Below the pieces are notes generated by a model, which worked only from the letters and a program-made list of their open reading frames with translations, did no database searches and had not been told where the DNA came from. Of a stretch of DNA of 64,000 nt, positions 8,540 to 17,481 are shown piece by piece (position 1 is the first letter of the stretch; each line of letters opens with the position of its first letter). This DNA comes from Blastocatellia bacterium UBA7656. GTDB lineage: Bacteria; Acidobacteriota; Blastocatellia; UBA7656. The stretch lies in assembly GCA_002483445.1 (NCBI GenBank), contig DLHY01000054.1:124001-188000 (forward strand), read 5' to 3'. The translations under genes were made by a program, and so were the position numbers.

Positions 8540-9601
8540 ATGCGATTCGATGTGACTTTGATTCGTATCGTCTTCATTGCGGCGCTCGTAGGTGCGGCCT
8601 ATTACCTCAGACCTGTCAGCACGAAACCTCTCCTTTCAGCAGGACTGGGGCTGGTTGTTGCTTTCACGGTCATATTCTTCGAGACGCGAATACGCAAGGC
8701 CAGCCTTAAAACTCTCATAGGCGGAGCAGTCGGCTCCATACTTGGAATCGCGGGCGCTACTCTGATCGGATGGATTATCTCGAAGCAGTACGGAACATCT
8801 ACAGAACAATTCGGCATACCGGAAAACTTCAAATCATTCCTGACGCTTTCGCTCCTCGGAGTGATGGCCTATATCGGGTTGATAGTAGGAGCGGTTAAGG
8901 GAGATTACCTCGACCTCAGCGCGCTCGGCGGCATCTTCATAGAAAAAGCCGCTGGTAAAACTCCCCCTCTGATACTCGATACATCGGTCATCATCGACGG
9001 GCGCATAGCCGATATTGCCGAAACCGGTTTCCTCGCAGGCGTGCTGGTCATCCCGCAGTTCGTCCTGCGCGAACTTCAACAGATCGCCGACAGCGCCGAT
9101 TCCATAAAACGCAACCGGGGCCGTCGCGGATTGGACATACTTCAGAAGCTTCAAAAGAACAAAGGAAGCTACGAGATAATGATCAGCGAGGCCGACTTCC
9201 CCGATGTGCGCGAAGTAGATCATAAGCTCATCGAACTGGGTCGCCAGATCGAAGGCAAAATCGTCACGAACGATTTCAACCTCAACAAGGTCGCGCAGCT
9301 TCGCGGGGTTTCCGTACTAAATATCAACGAACTGGCGAACGCGCTCAAGCCCGTAGTCCTGCCCGGCGAGATCATGCGCGTATTCGTGCTCAAGGAAGGC
9401 AAGGAGTACAATCAGGGAGTCGCTTATCTTGACGACGGCACGATGGTCGTCGTAGATAACGCGCGGCGGATGATAGGCAAAAACGTGGATGTATCCGTCA
9501 CATCGGTTTTGCAGACTACAGCGGGCAAGATGATCTTCGGGCGATACTCTGAGGACGGGCGCGCGCCCGCCGCTCCGCGCCACAATTCAGCCTCACAGTG
9601 A
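8540..9601 (+). CDS. PIN-TRAM domain membrane protein (YacL-like)
   Basis: A 353-aa integral-membrane protein of the YacL family. Four hydrophobic segments occupy residues 1-125. A PIN nuclease domain follows, beginning LDTSVIIDGRIADI with its acidic residues, and TNDFN near residue 245. A TRAM RNA-binding domain is C-terminal (GVAYLDDGTMVVVDNARRMIG). PIN domains are typically RNases, and TRAM binds RNA, so a membrane-tethered RNA-processing role is likely but unproven. GGAGGT at 8531-8536 supports this start. The gene overlaps ispD by four bases, the same arrangement in which this family often precedes ispD-ispF in other bacteria. Confidence 0.92.
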   Translation: MRFDVTLIRIVFIAALVGAAYYLRPVSTKPLLSAGLGLVVAFTVIFFETRIRKASLKTLIGGAVGSILGIAGATLIGWIISKQYGTSTEQFGIPENFKSFLTLSLLGVMAYIGLIVGAVKGDYLDLSALGGIFIEKAAGKTPPLILDTSVIIDGRIADIAETGFLAGVLVIPQFVLRELQQIADSADSIKRNRGRRGLDILQKLQKNKGSYEIMISEADFPDVREVDHKLIELGRQIEGKIVTNDFNLNKVAQLRGVSVLNINELANALKPVVLPGEIMRVFVLKEGKEYNQGVAYLDDGTMVVVDNARRMIGKNVDVSVTSVLQTTAGKMIFGRYSEDGRAPAAPRHNSASQ

Positions 9602-10302
9602 CCGAGCCGAAATCCAACATCGCCATCATTGCCGCAGCCGGAATAGGCTCGCGCATGGACGCAGACCGCGCCAAGCAGATGCTGGAGCTTGGCGGCGTGC
9701 CTTTGCTTGTTCATACGCTTCGCCGTTTCGAACAATGCCCGGATATAAATCAGGTCATACTCGTCCTTCAGCCCAATCTGACGAGCGAGGTGCTGGCTCT
9801 TCTGCCGCGTCACAACCTGACGAAAATCGTCCGAGTGGTTGCGGGCGGAGCCGAACGTCAGGATTCCATTTATCGCGGGCTTCAGGTCATACGCCCTGAG
9901 ACGACAGGCATCGTGGCGGTTCACGATGCCGTGCGGCCTTTCGTCAGACCCGAAGAGATAAGCGCGGTAATACGCCGCGCCGAAGCTAAGGGAGCGGCGC
10001 TGATGGCTATGGCCGCAATCGATACGATCAAGCAGGTCAAGAAAGGTCACGTTCAAAAAACCTTCGACCGCCGTTTGATCTATCATGCGCAGACTCCGCA
10101 GGCTTTTCGTTATGAGATACTGCGCGAAGCCTACGAGCGGGCCTACAAGGAGGGCTTTCTTGCGACCGATGATTCGCAGCTTGTCGAGCGAGCAGGCCAT
10201 CGCGTATGGGTCGTGGAAGGCTCGCACATCAACATAAAAATAACCCGCCCATTCGACCTGCGCATCGCCGAAATGATACACTCGGAATTCTTCTCCGAGT
10301 GA
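9598..10302 (+). CDS. ispD: 2-C-methyl-D-erythritol 4-phosphate cytidylyltransferase (IspD)
   Basis: Third step of the MEP isoprenoid pathway: joins CTP with methylerythritol phosphate to give CDP-ME. The 234-aa protein shows the nucleotide-binding AAAGIGSRM loop with the downstream KQML, AVHDAVRPFV near residue 100, and the late ATDDSQLVERAG and INIKITRPFDL blocks. The start is a GTG at 9598-9600 that overlaps the preceding TGA (GTGA), indicating translational coupling to the PIN-TRAM gene. It is followed, after a heptamer-repeat hairpin, by ispF. Confidence 0.96.
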   Translation: MTEPKSNIAIIAAAGIGSRMDADRAKQMLELGGVPLLVHTLRRFEQCPDINQVILVLQPNLTSEVLALLPRHNLTKIVRVVAGGAERQDSIYRGLQVIRPETTGIVAVHDAVRPFVRPEEISAVIRRAEAKGAALMAMAAIDTIKQVKKGHVQKTFDRRLIYHAQTPQAFRYEILREAYERAYKEGFLATDDSQLVERAGHRVWVVEGSHINIKITRPFDLRIAEMIHSEFFSE

Positions 10303-10305
10303 GGA

Positions 10306-10400
10306 AGATGTTAGATGTCAGATGCTAGATGCTAGTGAAAACGCAACTGCGTCTGTTACCTGTCCAGCTACTAACATCTAATATCTAATATCTGACATCT
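10306..10400. repeat. Heptamer-repeat hairpin between ispD and ispF
   Basis: Arm 1 (10306-10335) runs in 7-base steps, ttagatg, tcagatg, ctagatg. Arm 2 (10369-10400) carries the complement as acatcta, atatcta, atatctg. The spacer holds unrelated sequence. The element fills the entire gap between the two isoprenoid genes. Confidence 0.75.
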
Positions 10401-10404
10401 CCTA

Positions 10405-10902
10405 ATGAGTGAGTTTCGCATAGGCACAGGCTACGATATTCACCCTCTGGTGGAAGGTCGTAGCCTTATCCTGGGCGGCGTCGAGATTCCTTATGAAAAA
10501 GGATTGCTCGGCCATTCGGATTCGGACGCCCTCACGCACGCTGTCTGCGACGCTCTTTTAGGCGCGGCGGCTTTGGGCGACATAGGCCGTCACTTCCCCG
10601 ACAGCGATGCGAAGTGGAAAGGCGCGTCGAGTCTCGATCTTCTCAAGCGTGTGGTCGAACTGATCGCGAAGCGAGGCTACCGGGTGTCAAACATCGATGC
10701 GGTGATCATTGCCGAGCGACCGAGGCTCGCGCCTTTCATCGAAGAGATGCGAATCCGTCTGGCCGGTGTTCTGGAAATCGATATGGAGAAGGTCAGCGTG
10801 AAGGCGAAGACGAACGAGGGGCTTGATTCCATCGGCCGGGGCGAAGCAATGGCAGCGCACGCTGTGGCGCTCATTGTAAAAGAGGGGCTTGAAAAGAAGT
10901 GA
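10405..10902 (+). CDS. ispF: 2-C-methyl-D-erythritol 2,4-cyclodiphosphate synthase (IspF)
   Basis: Fifth MEP-pathway enzyme: cyclises CDP-ME 2-phosphate and releases CMP. At 165 aa it has the normal length. Metal ligands are visible in GYDIHPL (Asp and His at residues 10 and 12) and in the histidine of GHSDSDAL. The CDP-binding AKTNEGLDSIGRGE and the adjacent signature are intact. The ATG at 10405 directly follows the heptamer-repeat hairpin, so this gene probably depends on readthrough from ispD or on a promoter within the repeat. Confidence 0.96.
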   Translation: MSEFRIGTGYDIHPLVEGRSLILGGVEIPYEKGLLGHSDSDALTHAVCDALLGAAALGDIGRHFPDSDAKWKGASSLDLLKRVVELIAKRGYRVSNIDAVIIAERPRLAPFIEEMRIRLAGVLEIDMEKVSVKAKTNEGLDSIGRGEAMAAHAVALIVKEGLEKK

Positions 10903-10934
10903 GTTCAGGCGATAGCGATTCGCTTTCGCTGATT

Positions 10935-11088
10935 CTCATTAACACCTCACTTTTAGTGAGGTGAGTGGAAGAGACGAAAGGTTGAAACCGTTTCAACGGT
11001 TTGACTCGCGGAATAAGAAAACCGTTGAAACGGTTCAGAGGAGCCTGCCGACGGCTGTCACCCAACTGAAGTTGGGTGTTAATGAAAG
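10935..11088. repeat. Nested-palindrome element, core only (copy D)
   Basis: The order is CTCATTAA; a hairpin CACCTCAC-tttta-GTGAGGTG (10943-10963); a quasi-palindrome aaaccgtttcaacggttt (10985-11002); its exact reverse-complement core CCGTTGAAACGG (within 11020-11035); a hairpin CACCCAACT/AGTTGGGTG (11059-11078); then TTAATGAAAG. It has the same architecture as the cores at 45217 and 55261 but different stem sequences, and it lacks their TTATAGCGG termini. It fills most of the gap after ispF. Confidence 0.7.
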
Positions 11089-11144
11089 CAGAAAGCAAGC
11101 CTCATTTCTAATTCCACTCGATGAGTAGATGAGGAGCAGTAACG

Positions 11145-11681
11145 ATGAAATTTTTTCTACAGCATACGGCGCTATCGCTCATCTTTTTCATCTCCGCCTT
11201 TTCGGCATCGGCGCAATCGCGCGCCGATGCCGAGAAAGCCATTCGCCGGTCTGCTTATGAAACGACGAAAGCTTTTCTCACGGCGAGCGTGAAAGGCTTC
11301 AGGCAAAACGTCACCGAGCGTTCGATAAGCGTGTTTCGCTCGACCTTCGACCTGTTTCGACAGGACGCGAAATACAAGGATGAATTGCAGCGCGCCGGAG
11401 TGACGACTTTCGATCAGTTCCTCGAATATATAATGCTGGGGATGTCCCCCCGACTGGCCGGGCCGCTCACGCCCGACAAGGCGGCAGAAAAAATATCCAA
11501 CGAATCTCAAATGTCTTTCATCAGCAACAGTGAAGCAAAAATCCTTTTCAATAATTCCGAATTCGCTCGCGCCCGCTTGAGCGCCGGACAGTGGAAAATC
11601 GATCTCACCAGCACGATCAAAAGAATCCTGCTCGAAGAAGTGGAAAACCCGCAGATGAAAGCGAAGATAAAAACCTTTTGA
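11145..11681 (+). CDS. Exported protein of unknown function
   Basis: A 178-aa protein that I do not recognise. It has a clear signal peptide (MKFFLQHTALSLIFFISAFS, cleavage near SASAQ at residues 21-24). The mature part is mainly helical and charged, with repeated Arg/Lys and Phe. It has no cysteines, metal motifs or further membrane spans. AGGAG at about 11130 gives a good ribosome site for this ATG. The stop codon falls at the edge of a heptamer-repeat hairpin separating it from the nucleoside phosphorylase gene. A periplasmic location is likely; function is unknown. Confidence 0.75.
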   Translation: MKFFLQHTALSLIFFISAFSASAQSRADAEKAIRRSAYETTKAFLTASVKGFRQNVTERSISVFRSTFDLFRQDAKYKDELQRAGVTTFDQFLEYIMLGMSPRLAGPLTPDKAAEKISNESQMSFISNSEAKILFNNSEFARARLSAGQWKIDLTSTIKRILLEEVENPQMKAKIKTF

Positions 11682-11758
11682 GTCTGGAGTCTGGAGTCGA
11701 GAGTCCAGAGTCTCAATCCAGACTCCAGACTCCAGACTTCAGACTTCAGACTCCAGAC
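11681..11758. repeat. Heptamer-repeat hairpin (gtctgga type)
   Basis: Arm 1 is agtctgg and gtctgga units at 11681-11712. Arm 2 at 11716-11758 is the complement, with ccagact, tccagac and ttcagac steps. Arms nearly abut, so this can fold into one long imperfect stem. The frame of the following gene happens to stay open through the repeat, which makes the true start (11765) easy to misplace. Confidence 0.8.
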
Positions 11759-11764
11759 GATCTT

Positions 11765-13066
11765 ATGCGAACTGTAGACATCATTGCCAGAAAACGAGAC
11801 AACCTCCGCCTCGCGCGCGATGAGATTCGTTTCATCGTGCGCGGCTACACAGACGGCTCTGTGCCTGACTATCAGATGGCGGCCCTCGTGATGGCCATCT
11901 ATCTCCGCGGCATGGATGAGGAAGAAACCCGCGCGCTGACCGAAGAGATGCTCCATTCGGGCGAGATAGTCGATCTTTCCGATCTGGGAAAACCCACCGT
12001 CGATAAACACTCGACCGGCGGGGTGGGCGATAAAACATCTCTGGTCATCGCGCCTGTGGTCGCAGCCGCGGGCGTCGCCGTGCCGATGATATCGGGTCGC
12101 GCTCTCTCTCATTCGGGAGGCACGCTCGACAAGCTCGAATCCATTCCGGGCTTTCGCACCACTTTGTCGCTTGCCGAGTTTCGCGCCACCCTCGAACGTG
12201 TCGGGGCTGCCCTCATAGGCCAGACCGCAGAGATCGCGCCCGCAGACAAAAAACTCTATGCGCTGAGAGACGTGACTGCGACTGTTCCCTGTCTGCCTCT
12301 GATGGCCGCTTCGATTATGAGCAAAAAGATGGCTGAGGGCATCACAGGGCTTGTGCTGGACGTGAAGACGGGAAGCGGAGCGTTTCTGAAAGATCAAACC
12401 GAATGCGAGAAGCTCGCCCGACTGATGATCGATATCGCCAGTGGGCTTGGCAAACGATGCGTCGCGCTCATCACGGATATGAATCAGCCGCTCGGTCGAA
12501 TGGTTGGCAACTCGCTTGAAGTGATAGAGGCCTTCGAAACTCTGCGCGGGCGTGGCCCGGAGGATTTCACTCATTTGTGCCGCCAGCTTTCGGCTCACAT
12601 GCTGATGCTCGGCGGCGCGGTTGACACGCTTGAAGAGGGGCGCAATATGTATGACCGCATGATAGAAAGCGGCGCGGCGGTTGAAAAGATGAGCCAGATT
12701 ATTAAAGCCCAGGGCGGCAATCCTGAAGTCATCGACTACCATTCCATGCTTCCGGGGGCCGGATACACTCGCGCCATTGTCGCTGATGAGTCGGGTTATG
12801 TGCAGGCCATTGATACGGAAGCCATCGGGCGCGCATCGATGCTTCTGGGCGCGGGCCGCTTGCGTCTCGACACCAGTATAGATTATGGTGTCGGACTCCG
12901 CATCGATGCGAAGATCGGTGACAGAATTGAGCCGGACTCCCCGCTCGCGACCTTGTATTTCAATGACGCGGCTCGCGCTGATGAGGCAGCAACAGCAGTC
13001 GAGCGCGCTTTTCTCACAGGCCCGGAGAAGGTCGAGCCGCCTCAACTGATAAAGGCTGCCTTCTGA
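11765..13066 (+). CDS. deoA: Pyrimidine-nucleoside / thymidine phosphorylase
   Basis: Cleaves thymidine (and probably uridine or deoxyuridine) with phosphate to give the base and a pentose 1-phosphate, in salvage and catabolism. From this ATG the protein is 433 aa, exactly the usual length for the family. Landmarks are KHSTGGVGDKTSL at about 78-90 (phosphate site), the family signature SGRALSHSGGTLDKLESIPG, and the C-terminal domain ending near residue 433. The frame is open upstream to 11591, but those residues are heptamer repeat, so I reject them. A BMP-type nucleoside-binding lipoprotein downstream (15596) is a plausible partner in nucleoside uptake. Confidence 0.94.
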   Translation: MRTVDIIARKRDNLRLARDEIRFIVRGYTDGSVPDYQMAALVMAIYLRGMDEEETRALTEEMLHSGEIVDLSDLGKPTVDKHSTGGVGDKTSLVIAPVVAAAGVAVPMISGRALSHSGGTLDKLESIPGFRTTLSLAEFRATLERVGAALIGQTAEIAPADKKLYALRDVTATVPCLPLMAASIMSKKMAEGITGLVLDVKTGSGAFLKDQTECEKLARLMIDIASGLGKRCVALITDMNQPLGRMVGNSLEVIEAFETLRGRGPEDFTHLCRQLSAHMLMLGGAVDTLEEGRNMYDRMIESGAAVEKMSQIIKAQGGNPEVIDYHSMLPGAGYTRAIVADESGYVQAIDTEAIGRASMLLGAGRLRLDTSIDYGVGLRIDAKIGDRIEPDSPLATLYFNDAARADEAATAVERAFLTGPEKVEPPQLIKAAF

Positions 13067-13072
13067 TGGGTG

Positions 13073-13185
13073 AAGAGGTGATGAGGTAATGAGGTGATGA
13101 GGTGATGAGGTGATGAGGTGAAAATAATTCGTCACCTCTTCACCCACTCACCTTTTCATCTTCTTCCCCATCACCCATCACCCAT
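13073..13185. repeat. Octamer-repeat hairpin (gatgaggt type)
   Basis: Arm 1 (13073-13121) is tandem gatgaggt units with an eight-base period. Arm 2 (13131-13185) is a looser complement built on cacctc, cacccac and catcaccc steps. It has the same layout as the heptamer hairpins but a period of eight. It fills the gap between the phosphorylase and the aspartylglucosaminidase-like gene. Confidence 0.7.
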
Positions 13186-13201
13186 TTAGTTGGAGGACAC
13201 G

Positions 13202-14326
13202 ATGAAAAGAAAAATCACTCGCCGGGGCTTCATCGGCGGCAGCGCAGCCGCAGGTCTTGCCGCCGGAGTCGCAGGCGGCACTGCCTTCGCGCGAACGCAG
13301 GGAACGCGTCCGCTTGTCATATCAAGCCCCAATGGGCTTCGCGCCACTGAAAAGGCCATGCAGATGCTCCGCGCGGGCGCAGACACTCTCGACGCCGTAA
13401 TAGCCGGAGTCAATATAGTCGAAGACGATCCGAAAGATATGAGCGTGGGCTATGGCGGACTGCCCAATGAAGAAGGCGAGGTCGAGCTTGACGCCAGCGT
13501 GATGCACGGCCCGACCCGTCGCGCGGGCGCGGTCGCTGCGATCAAGCACATCAAGAATCCGTCGAAAGTGGCGAAGCTCGTCATGGAGCGCACGGATCAT
13601 CTGTTGATCGTAGGCGAAGGCGCGCTTCGATTCGCGCTTGCGCACGGCTTCAGGAAAGAAGATTTGATGACCGAAGAAACGCGCGTCATCTGGCTTCGCT
13701 GGAAAGAAAACCTTAGCAATCGCGACGCCTGGGGGCCGGGACTCGCCGCGCCCGATCCTGGGCCGAACGGGCTCACGCTCAAGCCTGATATGAAGCAGAG
13801 CGAACTCATCGCGCTTGCCGACTGGATAATAGCTCATCCGCCTACGGGAACGATCAACTGCCTTGCACTGAACGAGCGCGGAGATATTTCAGGTACGACG
13901 ACGACGAGCGGACTTGCCTTCAAAATTCCGGGCCGCGTGGGCGACTCTCCTTTGATCGGCAGCGGGCTTTATGTCGATAACGATATCGGGGCCGCAGGCT
14001 CTACGGGTCGCGGCGAAGAGTGCATAAAAATCAATGGCGGACACACCATCGTTGAAATGATGCGTCAGGGAATGCATCCGAAAGACGCCTGCCTCGAAGC
14101 CATCAAGCGCGTGGTCAGAAACTACAACAACGATATGAAGAAGCTGCGCCAGTTCGCGCTCAATTTTTACGCGCTCAACAAGAAAGGCGAACACGGCGCG
14201 GCGACGTTGTGGAGTTCGCGCGAAACGGAAAACAACCGGCGCACCCGCGGCGTGTATTCTGTCAACGACGGGCGCGAAAACAAATTCCACGACATGGCTT
14301 ACCTCTACGAGTGGCAGGAGAAGTAG
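13202..14326 (+). CDS. N4-(beta-N-acetylglucosaminyl)-L-asparaginase family protein, Tat-exported
   Basis: An Ntn-hydrolase of the aspartylglucosaminidase/isoaspartyl peptidase family (374 aa), cleaving the GlcNAc-Asn bond of glycoproteins or isoaspartyl peptides. It is made as a precursor cut just before a catalytic threonine, visible here in SGTTTTSG (about residue 237) preceded by the family's NERGDI. GSTGRGEECIKINGGHTIVE follows in the beta subunit. The N-terminus is a twin-arginine signal (RRGFIGGSAAAGLAAG), so it is exported folded. The ATG at 13202 lies behind GGAGG at 13192. It is followed by a peptidase and a lipoprotein gene on the same strand, suggesting a periplasmic peptide or glycopeptide scavenging group. 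Confidence 0.93.
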   Translation: MKRKITRRGFIGGSAAAGLAAGVAGGTAFARTQGTRPLVISSPNGLRATEKAMQMLRAGADTLDAVIAGVNIVEDDPKDMSVGYGGLPNEEGEVELDASVMHGPTRRAGAVAAIKHIKNPSKVAKLVMERTDHLLIVGEGALRFALAHGFRKEDLMTEETRVIWLRWKENLSNRDAWGPGLAAPDPGPNGLTLKPDMKQSELIALADWIIAHPPTGTINCLALNERGDISGTTTTSGLAFKIPGRVGDSPLIGSGLYVDNDIGAAGSTGRGEECIKINGGHTIVEMMRQGMHPKDACLEAIKRVVRNYNNDMKKLRQFALNFYALNKKGEHGAATLWSSRETENNRRTRGVYSVNDGRENKFHDMAYLYEWQEK

Positions 14327-14403
14327 TTTTCAGTTTTCAGTTTTCAGTTTTCAGTTGCGCGGACTGGAGACAGTAAACTGAAAACTGAAAACTGAAAACT
14401 GAC
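14326..14403. repeat. Heptamer-repeat hairpin (cagtttt type)
   Basis: Arm 1 is four to five tandem cagtttt units (about 14326-14357). Arm 2 is the complement, aaaactg units (14373-14402). The near-perfect arms could form a long hairpin between the aspartylglucosaminidase stop and the P1 peptidase start. The same heptamer is reused at 58910 and 59975. Confidence 0.82.
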
Positions 14404-14405
14404 CT

Positions 14406-15599
14406 ATGAAAAAATCGTTCTCCTTTTTTCTCGCCATCACAATCGTGATGGCTGCATTAATTAATATGGCAGAGGCTCAAAACAAACCGCGAGCGCGCGA
14501 TTTGGGCATCCCATTCGAAGGAACGCCGGGACTGCTCAACGCTATCACCGATGTCGCTGGCGTTGAGGTCGGACACAGCACCATCATCACCGGCGAAGGA
14601 GCTTTGAAAGTAGGCTCCGGCCCTGTGCGGACGGGAGTGACCGCAGTTATACCCCGCGGGCGACAAAGCGCCAACTCTCCGGTCTTCGCCGGATGGTTTT
14701 CTCTCAACGGCAACGGAGAGATGACCGGCACGACATGGGTCGAAGAATCGGGCTTTCTCGAAGGCCCGGTGATGATCACCAACACTCACAGCGTCGGGAT
14801 TGTGCGCGATGCGGTCATCCAATGGAGAGTAAAACAGGGCGGGGCTGATCAGACAGGCTACTGGTGGTCGCTGCCCGTAGTGGCTGAAACCTACGACGGA
14901 TACCTCAACGACATCAACGGATTTCATGTCAAAGAAAAGCACGCCTTTGAATCTCTCTCTTCTGCTCGATCAGGCGCGGTGCAGGAAGGAAACGTCGGCG
15001 GCGGCACAGGGATGATCTGTTATGGATTCAAGGGCGGCATCGGCACGGCTTCGAGAAAGGTCGGCGAGCAGGCAGGCGGATACACGGTGGGGGTGCTGGT
15101 TCAGGCGAATTTCGGATCGCGCCATCAGCTTCGAATCGCCGGCGCTCCCGTCGGTCAGGAGATAACCGATAATCAGCCGGTCGGCAGAGTCACGGATACG
15201 TTCTCGGGCGATGTCGGCTCGATAATCATCGTCGTCGCTACCGATGCTCCGCTCCTTGCGCATCAACTCAAACGGATCGCGCGGCGCGCCGCTTTGGGAT
15301 TGGCAAGGACAGGAAGCGCGTCAGGAAACGGGTCAGGCGACATCTTCATAGCCTTCTCGACGGCCAACCCGGACGCCGCGAAAGCGGAAGGATTGGCGCA
15401 ACTCACCATGCTGCCTAACGACCGCATCTCTCCGTTGTTCGAAGCGACCGCGCAGGCTACGGAAGAAGCGATCATAAACGCGCTCATAGCTGCCGAGACG
15501 ATGACCGGAGCAGATAATCACAAAGTCGTCGCGCTGCCGCATGATCGCTTGAAAGAAGTTCTGAAGAAATACAATCGGCTCGCAGACGGAAAGAAATGA
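14406..15599 (+). CDS. P1 family (DmpA-type) peptidase, exported
   Basis: A serine-nucleophile Ntn-like hydrolase of the DmpA/L-aminopeptidase-D-Ala-esterase family (397 aa). The family is autoprocessed before a serine. Here the likely nucleophile is in GSASGNGSGDIFIAFSTAN near residue 305. The N-terminal half shows the family's LNAITDVAGVEVGHSTI and RTGVTAVIPRG, then GNVGGGTGMICYGFKGGIGTAS. A signal peptide (residues 1-24, ending MAEAQ) indicates export. It lies between an aspartylglucosaminidase-like gene and a nucleoside-binding lipoprotein. The stop overlaps the next start as ATGA, so translation is coupled. Confidence 0.93.
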   Translation: MKKSFSFFLAITIVMAALINMAEAQNKPRARDLGIPFEGTPGLLNAITDVAGVEVGHSTIITGEGALKVGSGPVRTGVTAVIPRGRQSANSPVFAGWFSLNGNGEMTGTTWVEESGFLEGPVMITNTHSVGIVRDAVIQWRVKQGGADQTGYWWSLPVVAETYDGYLNDINGFHVKEKHAFESLSSARSGAVQEGNVGGGTGMICYGFKGGIGTASRKVGEQAGGYTVGVLVQANFGSRHQLRIAGAPVGQEITDNQPVGRVTDTFSGDVGSIIIVVATDAPLLAHQLKRIARRAALGLARTGSASGNGSGDIFIAFSTANPDAAKAEGLAQLTMLPNDRISPLFEATAQATEEAIINALIAAETMTGADNHKVVALPHDRLKEVLKKYNRLADGKK

Positions 15600-16597
15600 A
15601 AAAGCTCTCGCTTGCAATCGCGCTTATCTTCACGCTCGCGCTTGCGGGCTGCGTCGGCGCTGGCGACGAATCAGGAGGGCGGCTGAGGGTAGGCATAGTG
15701 TTCGACATCGGAGGGAAGGATGATAAATCCTTCAACGCCGCCGCGTGGGAAGGCGTGCGGCTCGCCGCGCAGGATTTCCCCATTCATCTGCGCGACGTGG
15801 AACCGGGCGATCCCACTTCGATAGAACCCTGTATGCGCGCCTTCGCCGAGCGCGGCTATGATCTCATCATCGGAGTGGGATTCGCTCAGGCTCCGATCAT
15901 GGATCAGGTGGCCAGAGATTATCCCCGTCTGAAATTCGCCATCATCGATGGAGTGATCGACTCGCCCAACGTGGCTTCGCTCATATTCGAAGAGCACGAA
16001 GGCGCTTTCCTCGTAGGCATGATCGCGGGCAATTTGACTAAGACCGGCAAGATAGGATTCGTCGGCGGGATGGATATTCCGCTCATTCACAAATTCAAAA
16101 CAGGCTATGAAGAAGGCGCGAAGTACGCAAACCCGAACGTGCAGGTTTTTGCAAACTACGTCGGCGTGACCGATGCAGCGTGGAACAATCCGGGCAAGGG
16201 CAAAGAGCTTGCGACGGCTCAGATAGACCGCGGCGCGGATATTCTCTTTCAGGCTGCGGGAAATTCGGGGCTTGGAGTGTTCGACGCTGCAGAGGAGACG
16301 AACAAACTCGCGATAGGCGTAGACTCGAATCAGAACTGGGTCAAGCCCGGATTCATCCTGACGAGCATGATCAAACGGGTGGACGTTTCGGTTTACAATA
16401 CTGTGCGCGACCTGATTGATGGACGATTCCAGGGCGGAATACATCTGTTCGGGCTTGAAAACGACGGTGTCGGCTACGCGCTCGACCAGTACAATGAAAA
16501 GCTCATACCTAAATCGGTGCTTGATGAAGTCGAACGGGCAAAGCGTGAAATCATAGCGGGCCGCATAAAAGTCACCGACGCGATGGCTGAAAAGTGA
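15596..16597 (+). CDS. BMP/Med family substrate-binding lipoprotein
   Basis: Periplasmic binding protein of the BMP (PnrA/TmpC) family, whose characterised members capture nucleosides for an ABC importer. The 333-aa protein opens with a lipoprotein signal and lipobox LAGC (Cys19). It then shows the family blocks VGIVFDIGGKDDKSFNAAAWEG, IGFVGGMDIPL, AGNSGLGVFDAAEE and IGVDSNQNW. The start ATG overlaps the upstream TGA by four bases. No permease or ATPase gene follows within the window, so its transporter partner must be elsewhere. A nucleoside phosphorylase lies a few genes upstream, consistent with nucleoside salvage. Confidence 0.93.
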   Translation: MKKLSLAIALIFTLALAGCVGAGDESGGRLRVGIVFDIGGKDDKSFNAAAWEGVRLAAQDFPIHLRDVEPGDPTSIEPCMRAFAERGYDLIIGVGFAQAPIMDQVARDYPRLKFAIIDGVIDSPNVASLIFEEHEGAFLVGMIAGNLTKTGKIGFVGGMDIPLIHKFKTGYEEGAKYANPNVQVFANYVGVTDAAWNNPGKGKELATAQIDRGADILFQAAGNSGLGVFDAAEETNKLAIGVDSNQNWVKPGFILTSMIKRVDVSVYNTVRDLIDGRFQGGIHLFGLENDGVGYALDQYNEKLIPKSVLDEVERAKREIIAGRIKVTDAMAEK

Positions 16598-16679
16598 ACT
16601 GAACAGTGAGCAGGATATGCGCAATGATTGCGCAGTCAGCCGCTATAAATCAGCGCATCTCTACAACAAGGGAAACTCT

Positions 16680-17420
16680 ATGAAATTTGTATTTGACATG
16701 GCACTGAAACTCGCCGTGCGCGTTTTTCCTTTGTTGGGAGTTTTTGCTGTTCAGAAATACAAGATAGCCATCGTTTCTGTTTACATAGTTGCTTTTACAC
16801 TCTCTGAATACTTCCTACTGGTGCGCCCTGAAAGACGGCTACAGGAAAGAGTGCATAAAATCTTAGATCATATACTCAAGCCCTTGATTGACAATGCCAG
16901 GTACAAACGAAAAAAACCTTCTCTGCGGGTCAATATAATGCGCGTCAAGCCTTTCCGGTACGCCCTGTATACTCGTTTTTCAAGATGGCCGGTGCCAGAG
17001 TTTCTCTTAAAGATCATCGAACCTCGTTTTGTCCAAATATATGAATATGGAATGACTGGCCACACCGACACTAATCTGAGCATCAAGGCTTCTCGCGGCT
17101 TTTGCGGTCACTGTTTCAGTAGACAAATGCAGAAGACTTACTACATAGATACCCGTGATATGGAGCAAAAGGATGCCGAACAGGTTTATCTGATTTCCCA
17201 TGACGAGTATGAGAAAACCAAGCATATAACTGCTATTACATGCACTCCTCTTATAAGAAAAAAGAAGAGCCTCTTCGGTAGAGATCTGCCGGAAGATCAG
17301 TACTTCGGTGTTTTGAATATAGACGCCACCGACGACATTGGAGCAGATTACCTTCAGCAAGAAAAGGTTCTGAAAGAAATCGAAGCCTTGAGCGTGATAG
17401 TTCAAGAGATGTATTCCTGA
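16680..17420 (+). CDS. Two-TM protein with C-terminal GAF-like domain
   Basis: A 246-aa membrane-anchored protein. Two hydrophobic helices lie at about residues 8-26 and 29-49, followed by a basic linker. From about residue 125 the sequence resembles a GAF domain: RGFCGHCF, a strand around KTYYIDTRD, ITCTPLIRKKK, then GVLNIDATDD. That order is typical of GAF sensors. An upstream in-frame start at 16617 is possible; I prefer 16680, preceded by AAGGGAAA. Base composition is visibly more AT-rich than neighbours, suggesting transfer. It is followed by a small gene with a strong ribosome site, probably its operon partner. Function unknown. Confidence 0.7.
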   Translation: MKFVFDMALKLAVRVFPLLGVFAVQKYKIAIVSVYIVAFTLSEYFLLVRPERRLQERVHKILDHILKPLIDNARYKRKKPSLRVNIMRVKPFRYALYTRFSRWPVPEFLLKIIEPRFVQIYEYGMTGHTDTNLSIKASRGFCGHCFSRQMQKTYYIDTRDMEQKDAEQVYLISHDEYEKTKHITAITCTPLIRKKKSLFGRDLPEDQYFGVLNIDATDDIGADYLQQEKVLKEIEALSVIVQEMYS

Positions 17421-17481
17421 CAAATTTCTTGACTCTGACAGGACGATTAGCCAAAATACGGAAGTCAACAGGAGGTAGTTT

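Noticed and set aside
11591..11764. Upstream extension of the nucleoside phosphorylase frame
   Set aside because: The extra 58 codons overlap the preceding gene and run through the heptamer repeat; the conserved start is at 11765.
11507..13147. Long minus-strand open frame (546 codons) opposite the nucleoside phosphorylase gene
   Set aside because: Antisense of a clearly conserved gene; composition is that of a mirrored GC-rich frame with no family pattern.
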